Origin: Desulfomonilia bacterium | GTDB taxonomy: Bacteria; Desulfobacterota; Desulfomonilia; UBA1062 | Length of the DNA: 64,000 nt | Direction of reading: 5' to 3' | Assembly (NCBI GenBank): GCA_036567785.1 | Contig: DATCTV010000034.1 | Span: forward strand, 290,468-354,467 | In this document: in pieces, positions 42,387-51,344 of the stretch | How the letters are laid out: each line of letters begins with the position of its first letter | Position numbering within the stretch: the stretch's first letter is position 1 | The notes under the pieces: generated by a model | The model's input: the letters and a program-made list of their open reading frames with translations, nothing else | Database searches by the model: none | Told to the model about the DNA's origin: nothing | Translations under genes and position numbers: made by a program

Positions 42387-43937
42387 ATGAGTAACACGGA
42401 TGATCTGATCCTGGCCATAGACAGCGGCACCCAGAACGTGAAGGCTGCCGTATTCGATCTGAACGGCAATCAGCTCGCGCTGTCGCGGATGGCGAACGAA
42501 CCCGATTCGGCCCCTCGCCCCCTGTGGGTTGAGCATGACCCGGAAGATTACTGGAAAAAACTCTGCGAAACGGTACGTGAGGTGCTTGCCTCAATCGGCC
42601 CGGACATCGGGAAACTCAAGGCAGTGGGGCTTACCTCACAACGCGGTACGGTCATTCCCATGGACAGTCAAGGCAATATCCTCAGGCCTGCAATAATCTA
42701 TCTGGATGGACGAGAGACCGTTGGACTTCCTCCTTTAGGCGGTTTCTGGGGCTTCTTCTTCAGGGTCATCGGCAAGAAGAGCGCAATCGACTACGTGCGC
42801 AGACATTCGCGCTTTCTGTGGATCAGGCAGAACGAACCCGATGTCTACCGCCGGACACACAAGTTCATGCAGGTCGCGAGCTTTCTTAACTACCGGCTCA
42901 CGGGAGAGATCAATGAATCCATAGCCATGATGGTAGGGATGTTCCCGATAGACTACACGAAATTCAAATTCTATCCGTTCAAGGGGATTCACGAGGCATT
43001 CGGGGTGACTCCCTCCATGCTCCCCGAGTTGATGCGGCCTCAGAGCATAACCGGCCGCATAACCCGGGAGGCCGCTCGTGAGACCATGATTCCCGAAGGG
43101 CTGCCCGTCGTGGTCGGCGGCGGAGACCAGCAGTCCGCAATGATCGGAATGGGCGTCACCGATGAAAGACACGCCTCCCTCGTGCTCGGGACGACCATCG
43201 GCCTCAATATCCCTTCTAAGAAATATATCAATGACAAAAATCTCATTTTTCTGCCATGGCCATCCGCGATCCCTGACGAATACATTCTCGAGGTGGGAGT
43301 TGGCGGCGGCCTGCTTACCGTCTCATGGTTCGTTAAGGAACTGGCCGCGCACGAGGCAATACTCTCGAAAGATGAAAACAGACCTGCCGAAGAGATACTG
43401 GAGGAGACCATCCGAGACATCCCGCCGGGTTCGCTCGGCCTGATGGTTCAGCCTTACTGGAATGCGCCTTTCCATCGGCCCGAGGCCAGGGGTTCGATGC
43501 TGGGATTTTCAATGGCACACACCCGTGCGCATCTCTACCGGGCGATTCTCGAAGGCATGGCATATGAAATCAGAGCCGGGTATGAGGCCATCCATAAACA
43601 GACCGGGATTACGCTCTCCGAGATACGCGTCTCTGGCGGAGGCTCTCAGAGCGGCATGCTGCTTGCCATTTTGGCCGACGTTTTCGGCATACCGGCGGTA
43701 CGCACACAAGTCGGTGAAGCAGGCGCCCTGGGGGCGGCCATATGCGCCGCGGCGGGTGCGGGTCTTCTGCCCGATTTCAGGGCCGGGATAGAAAAGATGG
43801 TGCATGTCAAGGACCGCTTCGAGCCTGATCCGGAAAACCACAAGATTTATGAAAAGATGTACAGCGCCTACCGGAAGATATATCCGAGAGTGGGGGACCT
43901 GTATAAAGAGACCGAAGGCATTGCATCGGACAAATAA
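42387..43937 (+). CDS. FGGY family carbohydrate/polyol kinase
   Basis: A 516-residue FGGY kinase (glycerol, xylulose and related substrates). The N-terminal phosphate loop is LILAIDSGTQNVKAAVFD, followed by VGLTSQRGTVIPMD (about residues 72-85). The FGGY-type C-terminal signature is EIRVSGGGSQSGMLLAILAD, then GEAGALGAAICAA. It contains an unusual insert near residues 115-140 (LGGFWGFFFRVIGKKSAID). In this operon it would phosphorylate the substrate brought in by the GPH symporter, giving the ester oxidised by the GlpA-like protein. It is not a canonical GlpK, as length and inserts differ, so another polyol is possible. Confidence 0.87.
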   Translation: MSNTDDLILAIDSGTQNVKAAVFDLNGNQLALSRMANEPDSAPRPLWVEHDPEDYWKKLCETVREVLASIGPDIGKLKAVGLTSQRGTVIPMDSQGNILRPAIIYLDGRETVGLPPLGGFWGFFFRVIGKKSAIDYVRRHSRFLWIRQNEPDVYRRTHKFMQVASFLNYRLTGEINESIAMMVGMFPIDYTKFKFYPFKGIHEAFGVTPSMLPELMRPQSITGRITREAARETMIPEGLPVVVGGGDQQSAMIGMGVTDERHASLVLGTTIGLNIPSKKYINDKNLIFLPWPSAIPDEYILEVGVGGGLLTVSWFVKELAAHEAILSKDENRPAEEILEETIRDIPPGSLGLMVQPYWNAPFHRPEARGSMLGFSMAHTRAHLYRAILEGMAYEIRAGYEAIHKQTGITLSEIRVSGGGSQSGMLLAILADVFGIPAVRTQVGEAGALGAAICAAAGAGLLPDFRAGIEKMVHVKDRFEPDPENHKIYEKMYSAYRKIYPRVGDLYKETEGIASDK

Positions 43938-43966
43938 TACGTTATCTATTTCTAAGTGAGGTGATT

Positions 43967-45334
43967 ATGGAAATCAGTGAGGAAAGAGACCGGCTAAGCA
44001 TTTCCACAAAAATATTTTATTTGTTCGGCGATATCGGCATATCCATATGCCTGTCGGCCGTGGCGTTTTTCATACTGTTCTATTATGCCGATGTGGCCAA
44101 GGTCGACCCGGCACTTGTAGGCACCGCCCTTCTTCTTGGAAAGCTCTGGGATGCCGCCAGCAACCCTCTTTTCGGATGGATTTCAGACCGCACAAAATCC
44201 CGCCATGGCCGCCGCAAGGTCTATCTCTACTACTGCTCGATCCCTCTGGGTATATCATTTGCACTGCTCTGGGCCATGCCCGAAGGCTTGACCGGCGTCA
44301 TGACCACTGTCTGGATTATTGTCACATTTCTCATCTACTATACCTTCGATAACATCGTAGGGGTATCCTACTATGCCATGACGCCGGAACTCACGCGTGA
44401 CTATGACGAGCGCACGAGCCTGACAACCTTCCGCATGATAGGCGGCACCGTGGGATATATGGCTGGCGCCGCCCTGCCGCCCTTTATCGCGGGTCTGTTC
44501 GCAACAGGGAAGATCGGATGGAGGATGATGGGCATCATGTTCGCGGTCTTTGCCGTGATGTGCCTCTATATAACGGCCTTCGGGGTCAAGCAGCGCAAGG
44601 AGCTCGAAGGGCCTCCTTCCAAGCTGCCAGTGCTCCCTTCAATAATCACCTGCTTTAAAAACAAACCTTATGTATATCTGATCATCCAGGGGCTGTTTAC
44701 AGGCATCAGTTTTGTTCTTGTCATGTCGTACATGGCTTTTTACCTCACATACCAGCTCAACATGAAAGACAAGATACCCATCATGATGGTCCTGCTCCTG
44801 GCCACGATAGGTGTTTTTCTCTTTTTCTGGAAATGGGTCACCGACAAATGGGCAAAGGGTCCGACCTATGCCCTGGGCCTGTTCATAGCATTCGGCGCCA
44901 CCGCATTATCGTTCTTCCTGCCGCAGGGCGGCAGCCTCTGGATATACCCCATCGTCTTCGTTGCAGGTTTCGGGTTCTCGGCCCAGTGGGTCCTTCCCTG
45001 GTCAATTATTCCGGATGTGATAGAGTATGATGAACTGATAACCGGAGAGAGGCGCGAAGGAATTTATTACGGGGTGAAGGGCCTGACCGACAAGGTCGCC
45101 TGGGCCCTGGGGCTTTTCGTGGGCGGCTGGGTGTTGAAGCTTTTCGGTTTTGTGCCCGAAGCAGCACAGAGCGCGAAATCTCTGCTGGGGATAAAACTCT
45201 TTTTCGGCCCGATTCCTGCGCTCGTGACATTCATAAGCCTGCCGCTCCTGATCTGGTTCCCTATCAACCGGAAAACCCATGCCGAGACGCTGGCCAAACT
45301 GAAGCTCAAGAAGGGGGAAAGCAGATCAGAATAA
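43967..45334 (+). CDS. GPH family sugar/polyol symporter (MFS_2)
   Basis: A 455-residue inner-membrane transporter of the glycoside-pentoside-hexuronide:cation family, with 12 predicted helices. The family marks are an N-terminal YLFGDIGISICLSAVAFF helix, the loop GWISDRTKSRHGRRKVY (about residues 67-83), and PWSIIPDVIEYDELITGERR (about residues 344-363). It is the last gene of the five-gene operon. GAGGTG precedes the ATG at 43967, favoured over a GTG six bases upstream. It most likely imports, with Na+ or H+, the glycoside or polyol used by the kinase and dehydrogenases in the same operon. Confidence 0.9.
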   Translation: MEISEERDRLSISTKIFYLFGDIGISICLSAVAFFILFYYADVAKVDPALVGTALLLGKLWDAASNPLFGWISDRTKSRHGRRKVYLYYCSIPLGISFALLWAMPEGLTGVMTTVWIIVTFLIYYTFDNIVGVSYYAMTPELTRDYDERTSLTTFRMIGGTVGYMAGAALPPFIAGLFATGKIGWRMMGIMFAVFAVMCLYITAFGVKQRKELEGPPSKLPVLPSIITCFKNKPYVYLIIQGLFTGISFVLVMSYMAFYLTYQLNMKDKIPIMMVLLLATIGVFLFFWKWVTDKWAKGPTYALGLFIAFGATALSFFLPQGGSLWIYPIVFVAGFGFSAQWVLPWSIIPDVIEYDELITGERREGIYYGVKGLTDKVAWALGLFVGGWVLKLFGFVPEAAQSAKSLLGIKLFFGPIPALVTFISLPLLIWFPINRKTHAETLAKLKLKKGESRSE

Positions 45335-45345
45335 ATTGATAAGTG

Positions 45346-45401
45346 AACTGACGGTTTCCCCCGTCAAACCGGTAGACAGGGGAAGCGTTTTGTCAGTTTT
45401 T
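45346..45401. terminator. bidirectional terminator between the GPH operon and the GH17 gene
   Basis: AACTGAC (45346-45352) with TTTCCCC (45355-45361) folds back on GGGGAA (45379-45384) and GTCAGTT (45392-45398), followed by Ts. It lies between convergent genes and could stop both transcripts. Confidence 0.65.
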
Positions 45402-45409
45402 CTTGACCG

Positions 45410-46546
45410 TTACGGCTTCATCCCCTGTTTAGGTTTGCGGTTCGAATCCCAGATTCCGTAATGGGATTCCCCGTTGGCGTCTCCCTTGGGCGGCTCGTCG
45501 AAAGATTCGAAATAGAAGGCCAGGATACCTGCGCCTGATGCCCACTGAACAATGCCGTTGTGAAAAGCGCTCGCATTGTCGGGCGTGAAATTAGGATTGC
45601 CTGTTCCGCCTGACGGCCAACCCGTTTCTCCCAGTATCAGCTGTTTTCCGCCCACCTGGCTGGATCTTGCCATGCCGTTGTAATAACCCTCTAGGTTTGC
45701 CAGCGCATCACTGACTGACTGGCTGAAGTTGGGGTACATGTTGTCGCATATTACGTCGCAGACTGCCAGGACCGGCGCATTGCTGCTCATGAACACGTCA
45801 TCGCCCGTCAGACATGTCGTTACCGGGACATTGGCGCCCTTGCCCTTCCTGAGGGCTTTGGCTTCATTGATATATGCTATCAGTGTGGCCTGAGGGACTC
45901 CGTGCTGCATGGCCTCGTTCCCTACAATGGCAAGATCGACAAAGCCGTTGTTTACGTTGTTCATGAGGTTCTGGATCTGGGTGTTCGCATCGTTTCCGTC
46001 CACATACGCCCCTGCCGCCACCATCAGGCCCCGTTTTTTTGCCAGCGCCGGAATGTTTTCGAGACCAAGGGTCGACCCGTAGGTCCGCACCCACTTGGTA
46101 TGAGAGGCCACCGTATCGAGAAGACTGTTCAGACAGTCATTGCTGACCGGCTCACCAAATGCTCCCGGACACTGCGAGTTTGCGAGGTAGGGAGATAAGG
46201 AAAGGGCCTTGCCTCCGGCGACCCTTTTCAAAGTGGATGACGAATCCATCTCAAAGGCCACAACCGATGCCGGAGCGGACATCACGGCTGCATTGAATTC
46301 ATCCTGTGAGATGTTCATGACCTGAACATTCTTGAGTTTCATCTTGTTTGCGTTCTGGGCATCCTTGAAAATGACAACGCCGTTTTTCTTTATCTCCGCA
46401 TCCTTTGCGAAGTAGACATTTCCGTTGCTGGTATCGGTAATCTTGTAGTACTTTGTGCTGCCGCAGCCGGTCAATGCGCTTATAAAGAGCGCCAGCATTA
46501 CACATACAGCCATGAGCTTTCTTGTATTCATACCACTTGAGGTCAT
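45410..46546 (-). CDS. GH17-like glucanase lipoprotein
   Basis: A 378-residue lipoprotein. The signal peptide ends with the lipobox ALTGC (Cys28), followed by a small domain of about 60 residues. A glycoside hydrolase family 17 barrel then runs to the end. Catalytic acids are visible as Glu in IVGNEAMQHG (acid/base) and Glu in LILGETGWPSGG (nucleophile), and the domain ends FESFDEPPKG. GH17 enzymes cut beta-1,3-linked glucans or transfer them. It is probably anchored in the outer membrane or periplasm. The ATG at 46546 has AAGGAGA before it; an earlier in-frame start lacks one. It faces the GPH symporter operon, so the two could serve the same glucan or glycoside. Confidence 0.85.
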   Translation of the reverse strand: MTSSGMNTRKLMAVCVMLALFISALTGCGSTKYYKITDTSNGNVYFAKDAEIKKNGVVIFKDAQNANKMKLKNVQVMNISQDEFNAAVMSAPASVVAFEMDSSSTLKRVAGGKALSLSPYLANSQCPGAFGEPVSNDCLNSLLDTVASHTKWVRTYGSTLGLENIPALAKKRGLMVAAGAYVDGNDANTQIQNLMNNVNNGFVDLAIVGNEAMQHGVPQATLIAYINEAKALRKGKGANVPVTTCLTGDDVFMSSNAPVLAVCDVICDNMYPNFSQSVSDALANLEGYYNGMARSSQVGGKQLILGETGWPSGGTGNPNFTPDNASAFHNGIVQWASGAGILAFYFESFDEPPKGDANGESHYGIWDSNRKPKQGMKP

Positions 46547-46711
46547 CGCACTTCTCCTTTTGCCTGTTATTTGCAAAACTGAAGAGATTATGGCCGGACT
46601 TTGTAAGAATGCCATTCTTTTGCATCTTGAATTCAAGGTGTGAGGTTCGGCCCCTATTTCTTATCGGAAGGATGTCAGGCAGACATGACACCTGAGATTA
46701 TCTGAATATAA

Positions 46712-46782
46712 AAAAAGCCTGCCCGCAGCAGCAAGCGGGATTCAAGAAATCCACTGGCTGCTGCAAACCGGCTTCTGCCGGT
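46712..46782 (-). terminator. hairpins after the DUF362 gene, including a GCCGG palindrome
   Basis: On the minus strand, downstream of the DUF362 gene, ACCGGC-agaa-GCCGGT (46767-46782) is followed by CCCGC/GCGGG with an eight-base loop and then, after five bases, a run of seven Ts (46712-46718). The second hairpin with the T-run is a plausible terminator. The first belongs to the GCCGG palindrome family. Confidence 0.5.
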
Positions 46783-46799
46783 ACGACAATCGAATCAGG

Positions 46800-48092
46800 T
46801 CAGAATGCCCCGTGTTTAACCTTATTTGCGAGCTTTTCGATTGTGTTGACGATTATGAGCGGAACGTCGCGCGTGTCTAGCATCGGCGACGGCATGCCGT
46901 ACAGGAACGGCAGTACACCGGTGAGTTTGACTGCTCCGATAGGGCAGCCCTTGACTTTCTTTATTTTGCTGGCGTTCCTGATTGTGCCCTTAACCTCGGT
47001 GCAGTCGCCGATAAGCAGGCAAACCCCGCCGCCAGCATCCACATCACCTTCATAGATGCCGGTCACCATTGCTCCCGGTTTTGCATTCTTGAGTGAACCG
47101 GGCCTGCGGGCGTCTATTGTGCCCAGACTTCCCTTTATGGCAGCCAAGCATCCGCCATAGCAGATCTCGTTGGTATTAGGGCCTATGCCCTCGTAGAATT
47201 TGATGCGTGTATCCAGTATCTGCATGTCCTGGAACTGGCTCACGATGCCTTCCGTTCGCTTCCTTAGTTCTGGGATTGTTATGTCTCCCAGTATCTTTAC
47301 CGAATCGGGCTCGATCGAGCCGTAGCCGCGTTCAGATGCTATGCGCAGATGATGGACCTGCTCCGGCTTATATCCCAGTATCTGAGCTGCAACAACGTCG
47401 GATGCGATCGGGTCGTTGCTTATCATTATCAGTCCAAGGTGGAACGGCTTGGCGCAGGATTCGAAGCCGTGGCCTATGGTTACGGCATCGGTGATGATAA
47501 TATCCGGATAGGCCATCTCCAAAATATCCACGATCTTTTCATTCAGGCGGTCATCGTGATAGAGCATGCGCTCTTTGTGCAGCAGGCTGCCGATATTCAG
47601 CTTGAGTGCATTGGTGATCTCGCAGCAGATGTGGTACTTGAGCTTCGGCATCCATATCTTGAAGTCGGCTTCATGTATGAGCCTGGGGCACAGGATGGTC
47701 TTATGAAACTTGGCACGCGTCATGTTTACCTTGACATATTTGTCCTCGTTGAAGTCGATTACAGGGACATTGTACCGCTGCCCCATGTCATAGTATTCGG
47801 ATTCCTTGAAGCTCATGCGCGTCGGCATGGCAAAGCCTCCCGACTCTCCTACGTTGAGGTCGGTGATGCCGGGGAACTCACGTACCCTGTTGACGACCTG
47901 GCCTACCAGGTCGGGGTTGGTGAAGGCATGCATCGAATATTTCTTGTTGGCGAACACGACATTGGGCTTGATCAGCACCTTGCCTTTAGGTTTGCGACCC
48001 AGCAGTTCGAATCCCTCTTTAACCACTTCCGCCATCTTGGCATTATCGTAGTTTTCTACACTGCGCAGTAAAACCCAGCGATCCTCAGACAT
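46800..48092 (-). CDS. DUF362 family protein
   Basis: A 430-residue protein of the DUF362 family, whose members occur in anaerobes and are usually linked to Fe-S or radical chemistry. The family pattern includes KGKVLIKPNVVF near residues 38-49, KLKYHICCEITNALKLNIG with a Cys pair near residues 150-168, and a Lys/His-rich HKERMLYHDD stretch. NDPIASDVVAAQILGY near residues 228-243 is the best conserved block. Later cysteines (CYGGCLAAI, VCLLIGDC) could bind a cluster. AAGGAGG precedes the ATG. It is last in the minus-strand unit TetR-VOC-SDR-DUF362, 56 bp after the SDR gene. The biochemical role is unknown. Confidence 0.83.
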   Translation of the reverse strand: MSEDRWVLLRSVENYDNAKMAEVVKEGFELLGRKPKGKVLIKPNVVFANKKYSMHAFTNPDLVGQVVNRVREFPGITDLNVGESGGFAMPTRMSFKESEYYDMGQRYNVPVIDFNEDKYVKVNMTRAKFHKTILCPRLIHEADFKIWMPKLKYHICCEITNALKLNIGSLLHKERMLYHDDRLNEKIVDILEMAYPDIIITDAVTIGHGFESCAKPFHLGLIMISNDPIASDVVAAQILGYKPEQVHHLRIASERGYGSIEPDSVKILGDITIPELRKRTEGIVSQFQDMQILDTRIKFYEGIGPNTNEICYGGCLAAIKGSLGTIDARRPGSLKNAKPGAMVTGIYEGDVDAGGGVCLLIGDCTEVKGTIRNASKIKKVKGCPIGAVKLTGVLPFLYGMPSPMLDTRDVPLIIVNTIEKLANKVKHGAF

Positions 48093-48148
48093 ATATGCCT
48101 CCTTTTATGCGGTCCCTTTCCCTGGCGCATGGCAGGAGAAAGAGATTT

Positions 48149-48988
48149 TTATTTGCCTGTTTTTTTCATTTTCCTTTGAGTCATCCGGATCACCATATCC
48201 GAAGTCATCCTGGTAAGCCAGCCGTTTGATATGCGGTGCAAAAGCCAGAGAAAGCGAGTAGGCGCACCCGGTATGAACAGGTACTTCTTCTTTTCGATGG
48301 CCTCGACGATCACCTTTGCCGCTTCATCCGGCATCATGAGCATGCTCATGTTCTTGACGGCCCTTCCTTCTTCCGGCAGGGTCTTGGCCTCGTCTATGTT
48401 CATTGGTGTGTCCACCTCCGGCGGGCATACGACCGTCAGCGGAATCCCCATCGGCTTGAATTCGTAGCGCAGACTGTCGCACAACCCGAGAAGGGCGGCT
48501 TTGGACGTGCCGTAGGCCGTGTACCCGAACATGCCGAAAAAAGCCGCCGCGGAAGAGAGCACCACGACATGGCAGCGCTTTTTCTTTATCTCGGGCAAAA
48601 GTGTCTGGATGACATTTCGCGGCCCGTAGAGGTTTATTTTCATGACCTCGTCGAACATGTCAAAGGTAATATTCTCGAACCTGTCCGCATATTTGTTTAT
48701 TCCGGCGCTGCTGATGAGAATATCAGGTGCGCCGTATTCGTCCACGGCAGCCTTCATCTTCGCCTGAACATCGGTGAGATCGGCAACGTCCATGGATAAT
48801 GTTCCTATGCGCTGGGTTGGCCTCAGCTTGAAGTTCTCTATCGTCTTTTTCGCCGATTGAAGCCTTTCCTCGTTGCGGGCTATCAGGAGCAAGTCGGCGC
48901 CCCTTGCGGCGAATATCTTGCCCATTTCGAGCCCTATGCCGCTGGAGCCGCCGGTCATAAATATCATCCTGCCGTCAAAGCTTTTCAT
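48149..48988 (-). CDS. short-chain dehydrogenase/reductase, 3-ketodihydrosphingosine reductase-like
   Basis: A 279-residue classical SDR using NAD(P)H. It has the cofactor loop TGGSSGIGLEMGK near residues 12-24, the SAGINKY turn (about residues 92-98), catalytic Ser in VLSSAAAFF, and YGTSK as the Tyr-x3-Lys pair near residues 158-162. The TGGSSGIG start, ARNEERL cofactor-specificity loop (an Arg suggesting NADPH) and PPEVDTP segment recall 3-ketodihydrosphingosine reductases and other lipid-type SDRs. A basic C-terminal tail of about 30 residues could associate with membrane. GAGGAG precedes the ATG. It lies 13 bp after the VOC gene. Confidence 0.87.
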   Translation of the reverse strand: MKSFDGRMIFMTGGSSGIGLEMGKIFAARGADLLLIARNEERLQSAKKTIENFKLRPTQRIGTLSMDVADLTDVQAKMKAAVDEYGAPDILISSAGINKYADRFENITFDMFDEVMKINLYGPRNVIQTLLPEIKKKRCHVVVLSSAAAFFGMFGYTAYGTSKAALLGLCDSLRYEFKPMGIPLTVVCPPEVDTPMNIDEAKTLPEEGRAVKNMSMLMMPDEAAKVIVEAIEKKKYLFIPGAPTRFLWLLHRISNGWLTRMTSDMVIRMTQRKMKKTGK

Positions 48989-49001
48989 ATTCTGCTCCTC
49001 T

Positions 49002-49571
49002 TTATACCGTTATCGCTTTTGTATCGCCGGTTATGCGGCCCAGGTTTATGAGCCACTCAGGCATGCCGAGGTTAAGGCCGAAGGCCTTTGTCTCAATGAG
49101 TTCCAGTATCAGACCCGCTTTGTCGACTGTGTCCAGGTAGGCTACCCTGGTCTTGCCTCCGCCCGCATATTTGAGAGTTCCTTCCTGCAGCGGCGCAAAG
49201 CCCCTGTCCCGCATGATGCGCCGGGCTTTATCCAGGTTATCTACCACGACCCCGAAATGATGAAATCCGAACCCCGCTTCTCCCGGATGTGCGCGGTAGA
49301 TATTATCGTCGCTGCCGTGCACCTGGATGAGTTCTATCTGCGTCTTGCCGGAATAACCGACAGCGATGTCGAGCATGATATCGACCGGACGGTCGCGGTA
49401 ATAATAAGAACATTCGGTAATTATCGTGTGGTACCATTTTGGTATGTTGAAGAAGTCTCTGTAGAATTTAACACCCCCCAACAGGTCAGGCACCACCATT
49501 CCTATCTGCGTGACGGCTGGAAGATCAAGGCCGTCCGGACTTACCGGCGGTTTGTTAAATGGCTTCATCAT
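49002..49571 (-). CDS. VOC (glyoxalase-fold) family protein
   Basis: A 189-residue vicinal-oxygen-chelate protein with paired beta-alpha-beta3 modules. QIGMVVPDLLGGVKFYRDFF near residues 20-39 starts the first module, with Gln in place of the usual first metal His. GFHHFGVVVDNLDKARRIM begins the second, with its metal His, and a late Glu is in LILELIET. The pattern resembles methylmalonyl-CoA epimerase-like or extradiol-type VOC proteins, but the catalytic role is open. GAGGGG precedes the ATG at 49571. It lies between the TetR gene (94 bp) and the SDR gene (13 bp) on the same strand. Confidence 0.82.
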   Translation of the reverse strand: MMKPFNKPPVSPDGLDLPAVTQIGMVVPDLLGGVKFYRDFFNIPKWYHTIITECSYYYRDRPVDIMLDIAVGYSGKTQIELIQVHGSDDNIYRAHPGEAGFGFHHFGVVVDNLDKARRIMRDRGFAPLQEGTLKYAGGGKTRVAYLDTVDKAGLILELIETKAFGLNLGMPEWLINLGRITGDTKAITV

Positions 49572-49665
49572 GCAACCCCTCTTTTTGCATGTCTGCATCT
49601 TCTGTTCTGATAAAGTAACACTGTTGACTTTAAAAATCAAGCAAAGCATTCAAGGCGGCCTGAGG

Positions 49666-50295
49666 TCATGTATAAGACTTTACGACCTCATCGAGAATCC
49701 AGTCTATGGCCTTGTCTATATTGCGAACTTCGAGTGTTACCCTGCTTATGTAAAGCGAGACCATGCCGTGAAGGGTGCTCCATATCTGCAAAAGATGAAA
49801 GGGCGTTTCTCTGGCTGGAAACCGGCCTGTCTTTTCGGCAACGGCGTTTAAGATCGAGACCGCTATCTCAGGGATTTCGAGTGCTACTCTGTTCTGCCTT
49901 TCCGCTACAGGCTCCATTGCGGTGCCTCGGTAGTCACTGTATTTGGGGGTGTCCATGCTGAACATGATGTTGTAGTAGTGCTTGTTTTCTATCCCCCATT
50001 TAACGTAGGCATGCACGGCGGCACGGAACTTCTTAAGAGGATCTGCTGACGAGCGGTCCGCTTTTCGGAACTCTTCCGCAAGGTCGGAAAAGCCCTTTAT
50101 AAGCACCATCAGGTAAAGCTCGTCCTTGTTGGAATAGTAGTTGTATATCGTCTTTGCCGTGAAACCCAGGCGTCTGGCCAGCTTGCGCATGCTGAGGTTC
50201 GTATATCCCTCCTCGTTGATTATGAAGAGGGCCTCCTTCAGTATGCGCTCTCGCGTTGCGGTAATAGCCTCGGGTGTGGCCGGAATCTTTGGCAT
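49666..50295 (-). CDS. TetR family regulator (paralogue of the regulator at 55.2-55.9 kb)
   Basis: A 209-residue TetR repressor with an N-terminal HTH (SMRKLARRLGFTAKTIYNYYS, residues ~34-54, shown here only as the helix-turn-helix region). Its ligand domain contains HYYNIMFSMDTPKYSDY, then TAMEPVA, very close to NYYNIMFNWAVPKYNDY plus TAMEPTA in the regulator of the glycyl radical enzyme operon. The two are clearly paralogues and should sense similar ligands. It starts the minus-strand VOC-SDR-DUF362 unit and faces the double-hotdog gene. A 13-bp palindrome at 50353-50365 in the divergent promoter region is a natural operator. GGAG precedes the ATG. Confidence 0.92.
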   Translation of the reverse strand: MPKIPATPEAITATRERILKEALFIINEEGYTNLSMRKLARRLGFTAKTIYNYYSNKDELYLMVLIKGFSDLAEEFRKADRSSADPLKKFRAAVHAYVKWGIENKHYYNIMFSMDTPKYSDYRGTAMEPVAERQNRVALEIPEIAVSILNAVAEKTGRFPARETPFHLLQIWSTLHGMVSLYISRVTLEVRNIDKAIDWILDEVVKSYT

Positions 50296-50352
50296 GCATG
50301 CTCCAGGGACTGTTTCCTGAAAAAGGAATCATCCGTAATTTTAATCAGATGC

Positions 50353-50365
50353 TACGTTAAACGTA
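50353..50365. promoter_or_regulatory. candidate TetR operator, TACGTT-A-AACGTA
   Basis: A perfect 13-bp inverted repeat in the 161-bp divergent region between the TetR gene and the double-hotdog gene, 58 bp before the TetR start. The GTTA/TAAC core recurs in the upstream region of the paralogous TetR gene (55.9 kb). Confidence 0.55.
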
Positions 50366-50456
50366 AAACCTTTGTCAATGCCGGGCTCTCTATCCTTGAC
50401 ATATCATCTCAACAATGACTTTCCTTTTAAAAGTGTGATGAACAAGGGAGGAATTT

Positions 50457-51344
50457 ATGGAGATCAGTCCCGCATTTGTCGGAACCCGCCTGAAAGATTA
50501 CAGGTGTGTCATTACATGGCGGCAGAGCATGAACTATGCAGCGGCCGTTAATGATATCAACCCGTGGTATTTCAACGATGAGAGCCCCTGCGGCGTCATA
50601 GCACCGCCCATGCAGGCCGTGGCGGTCACCTGGCCTGTTCTGGAGCATATCAAAGATTATCTTCCTGATGACGGATTCCCGATGGAAACGCTCCTTACAC
50701 AGGTGCATTATTCTGAACACCTTCAGTTTCACAGGCCGATAAGGCCCTGCGATGAGCTTACGATAAAAGGCCGGATTGCGGCCATCGTTCCTCACAGGGC
50801 AGGGACGCATGCGGTAATCCGTCTGGATGCATTCGACTCCTCAGGGGCTCCGGTCTTCACGGAACATAACGGGGGCATGCTGAGGGGTGTGAAATGCGGC
50901 GGCACGGGGCGCGGGGAGGTTGACCTTCCTGTTGCACCTTTGCCGCTTTCCGCAGGGGATGAAATATGGAAGGCGGGCATACATATCGATCATCTCGCCC
51001 CCTTTCTTTATGACGGGTGCACCGGCATTTTTTTCCCTATCCATACGTCGGTGAAGTTCGCCCATACCGTGGGACTTCCGGGGATTATCCTTCAGGGTAC
51101 GGCCACCTTGGCCTTTGCCGCGCGTGAGATAATAAACCGTGAAGCCGGGGCCGACCCGAGGCGCCTGAAGACGCTCTCATGCAGATTCAGCGGCATGGTT
51201 CTTCCCGGCGAGGACATCTCGGTCAATCTTCTGGAACGGAGGCTCGATTCCGGAGGCATGGATTTATTCTTCGATGTGGGGAACGCTTCAGGCGGCAAGG
51301 CCATCAAAAAAGGCTATGCCAGGATAGAAGATATTAATGACTAG
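50457..51344 (+). CDS. double-hotdog (MaoC-like) protein
   Basis: A 295-residue protein with two hotdog folds, like hydratase-2 (MaoC) proteins acting on acyl-CoA. The first half contains YAAAVNDINPWYFND near residues 23-37, HYSEHLQFHRPIRPCDEL near residues 83-100, and TIKGRIAAIVPHRAG. The second half carries HTSVKFAHTVGLPGIILQGT near residues 199-218, the region that normally carries the catalytic Asp-His pair of R-specific enoyl-CoA hydratases. Here the expected acidic residue is not clear, so catalysis is uncertain. AGGAGG precedes the ATG. It is transcribed divergently from the TetR-VOC-SDR-DUF362 unit and its stop overlaps the end of the activase gene by three bases. Confidence 0.8.
   Translation: MEISPAFVGTRLKDYRCVITWRQSMNYAAAVNDINPWYFNDESPCGVIAPPMQAVAVTWPVLEHIKDYLPDDGFPMETLLTQVHYSEHLQFHRPIRPCDELTIKGRIAAIVPHRAGTHAVIRLDAFDSSGAPVFTEHNGGMLRGVKCGGTGRGEVDLPVAPLPLSAGDEIWKAGIHIDHLAPFLYDGCTGIFFPIHTSVKFAHTVGLPGIILQGTATLAFAAREIINREAGADPRRLKTLSCRFSGMVLPGEDISVNLLERRLDSGGMDLFFDVGNASGGKAIKKGYARIEDIND

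Noticed and set aside
47349-48071. 240-codon plus-strand ORF inside the DUF362 gene
   Set aside because: Shadow of the DUF362 reading frame; no ribosome site and no domain, while the minus-strand gene has AAGGAGG and a conserved family pattern.
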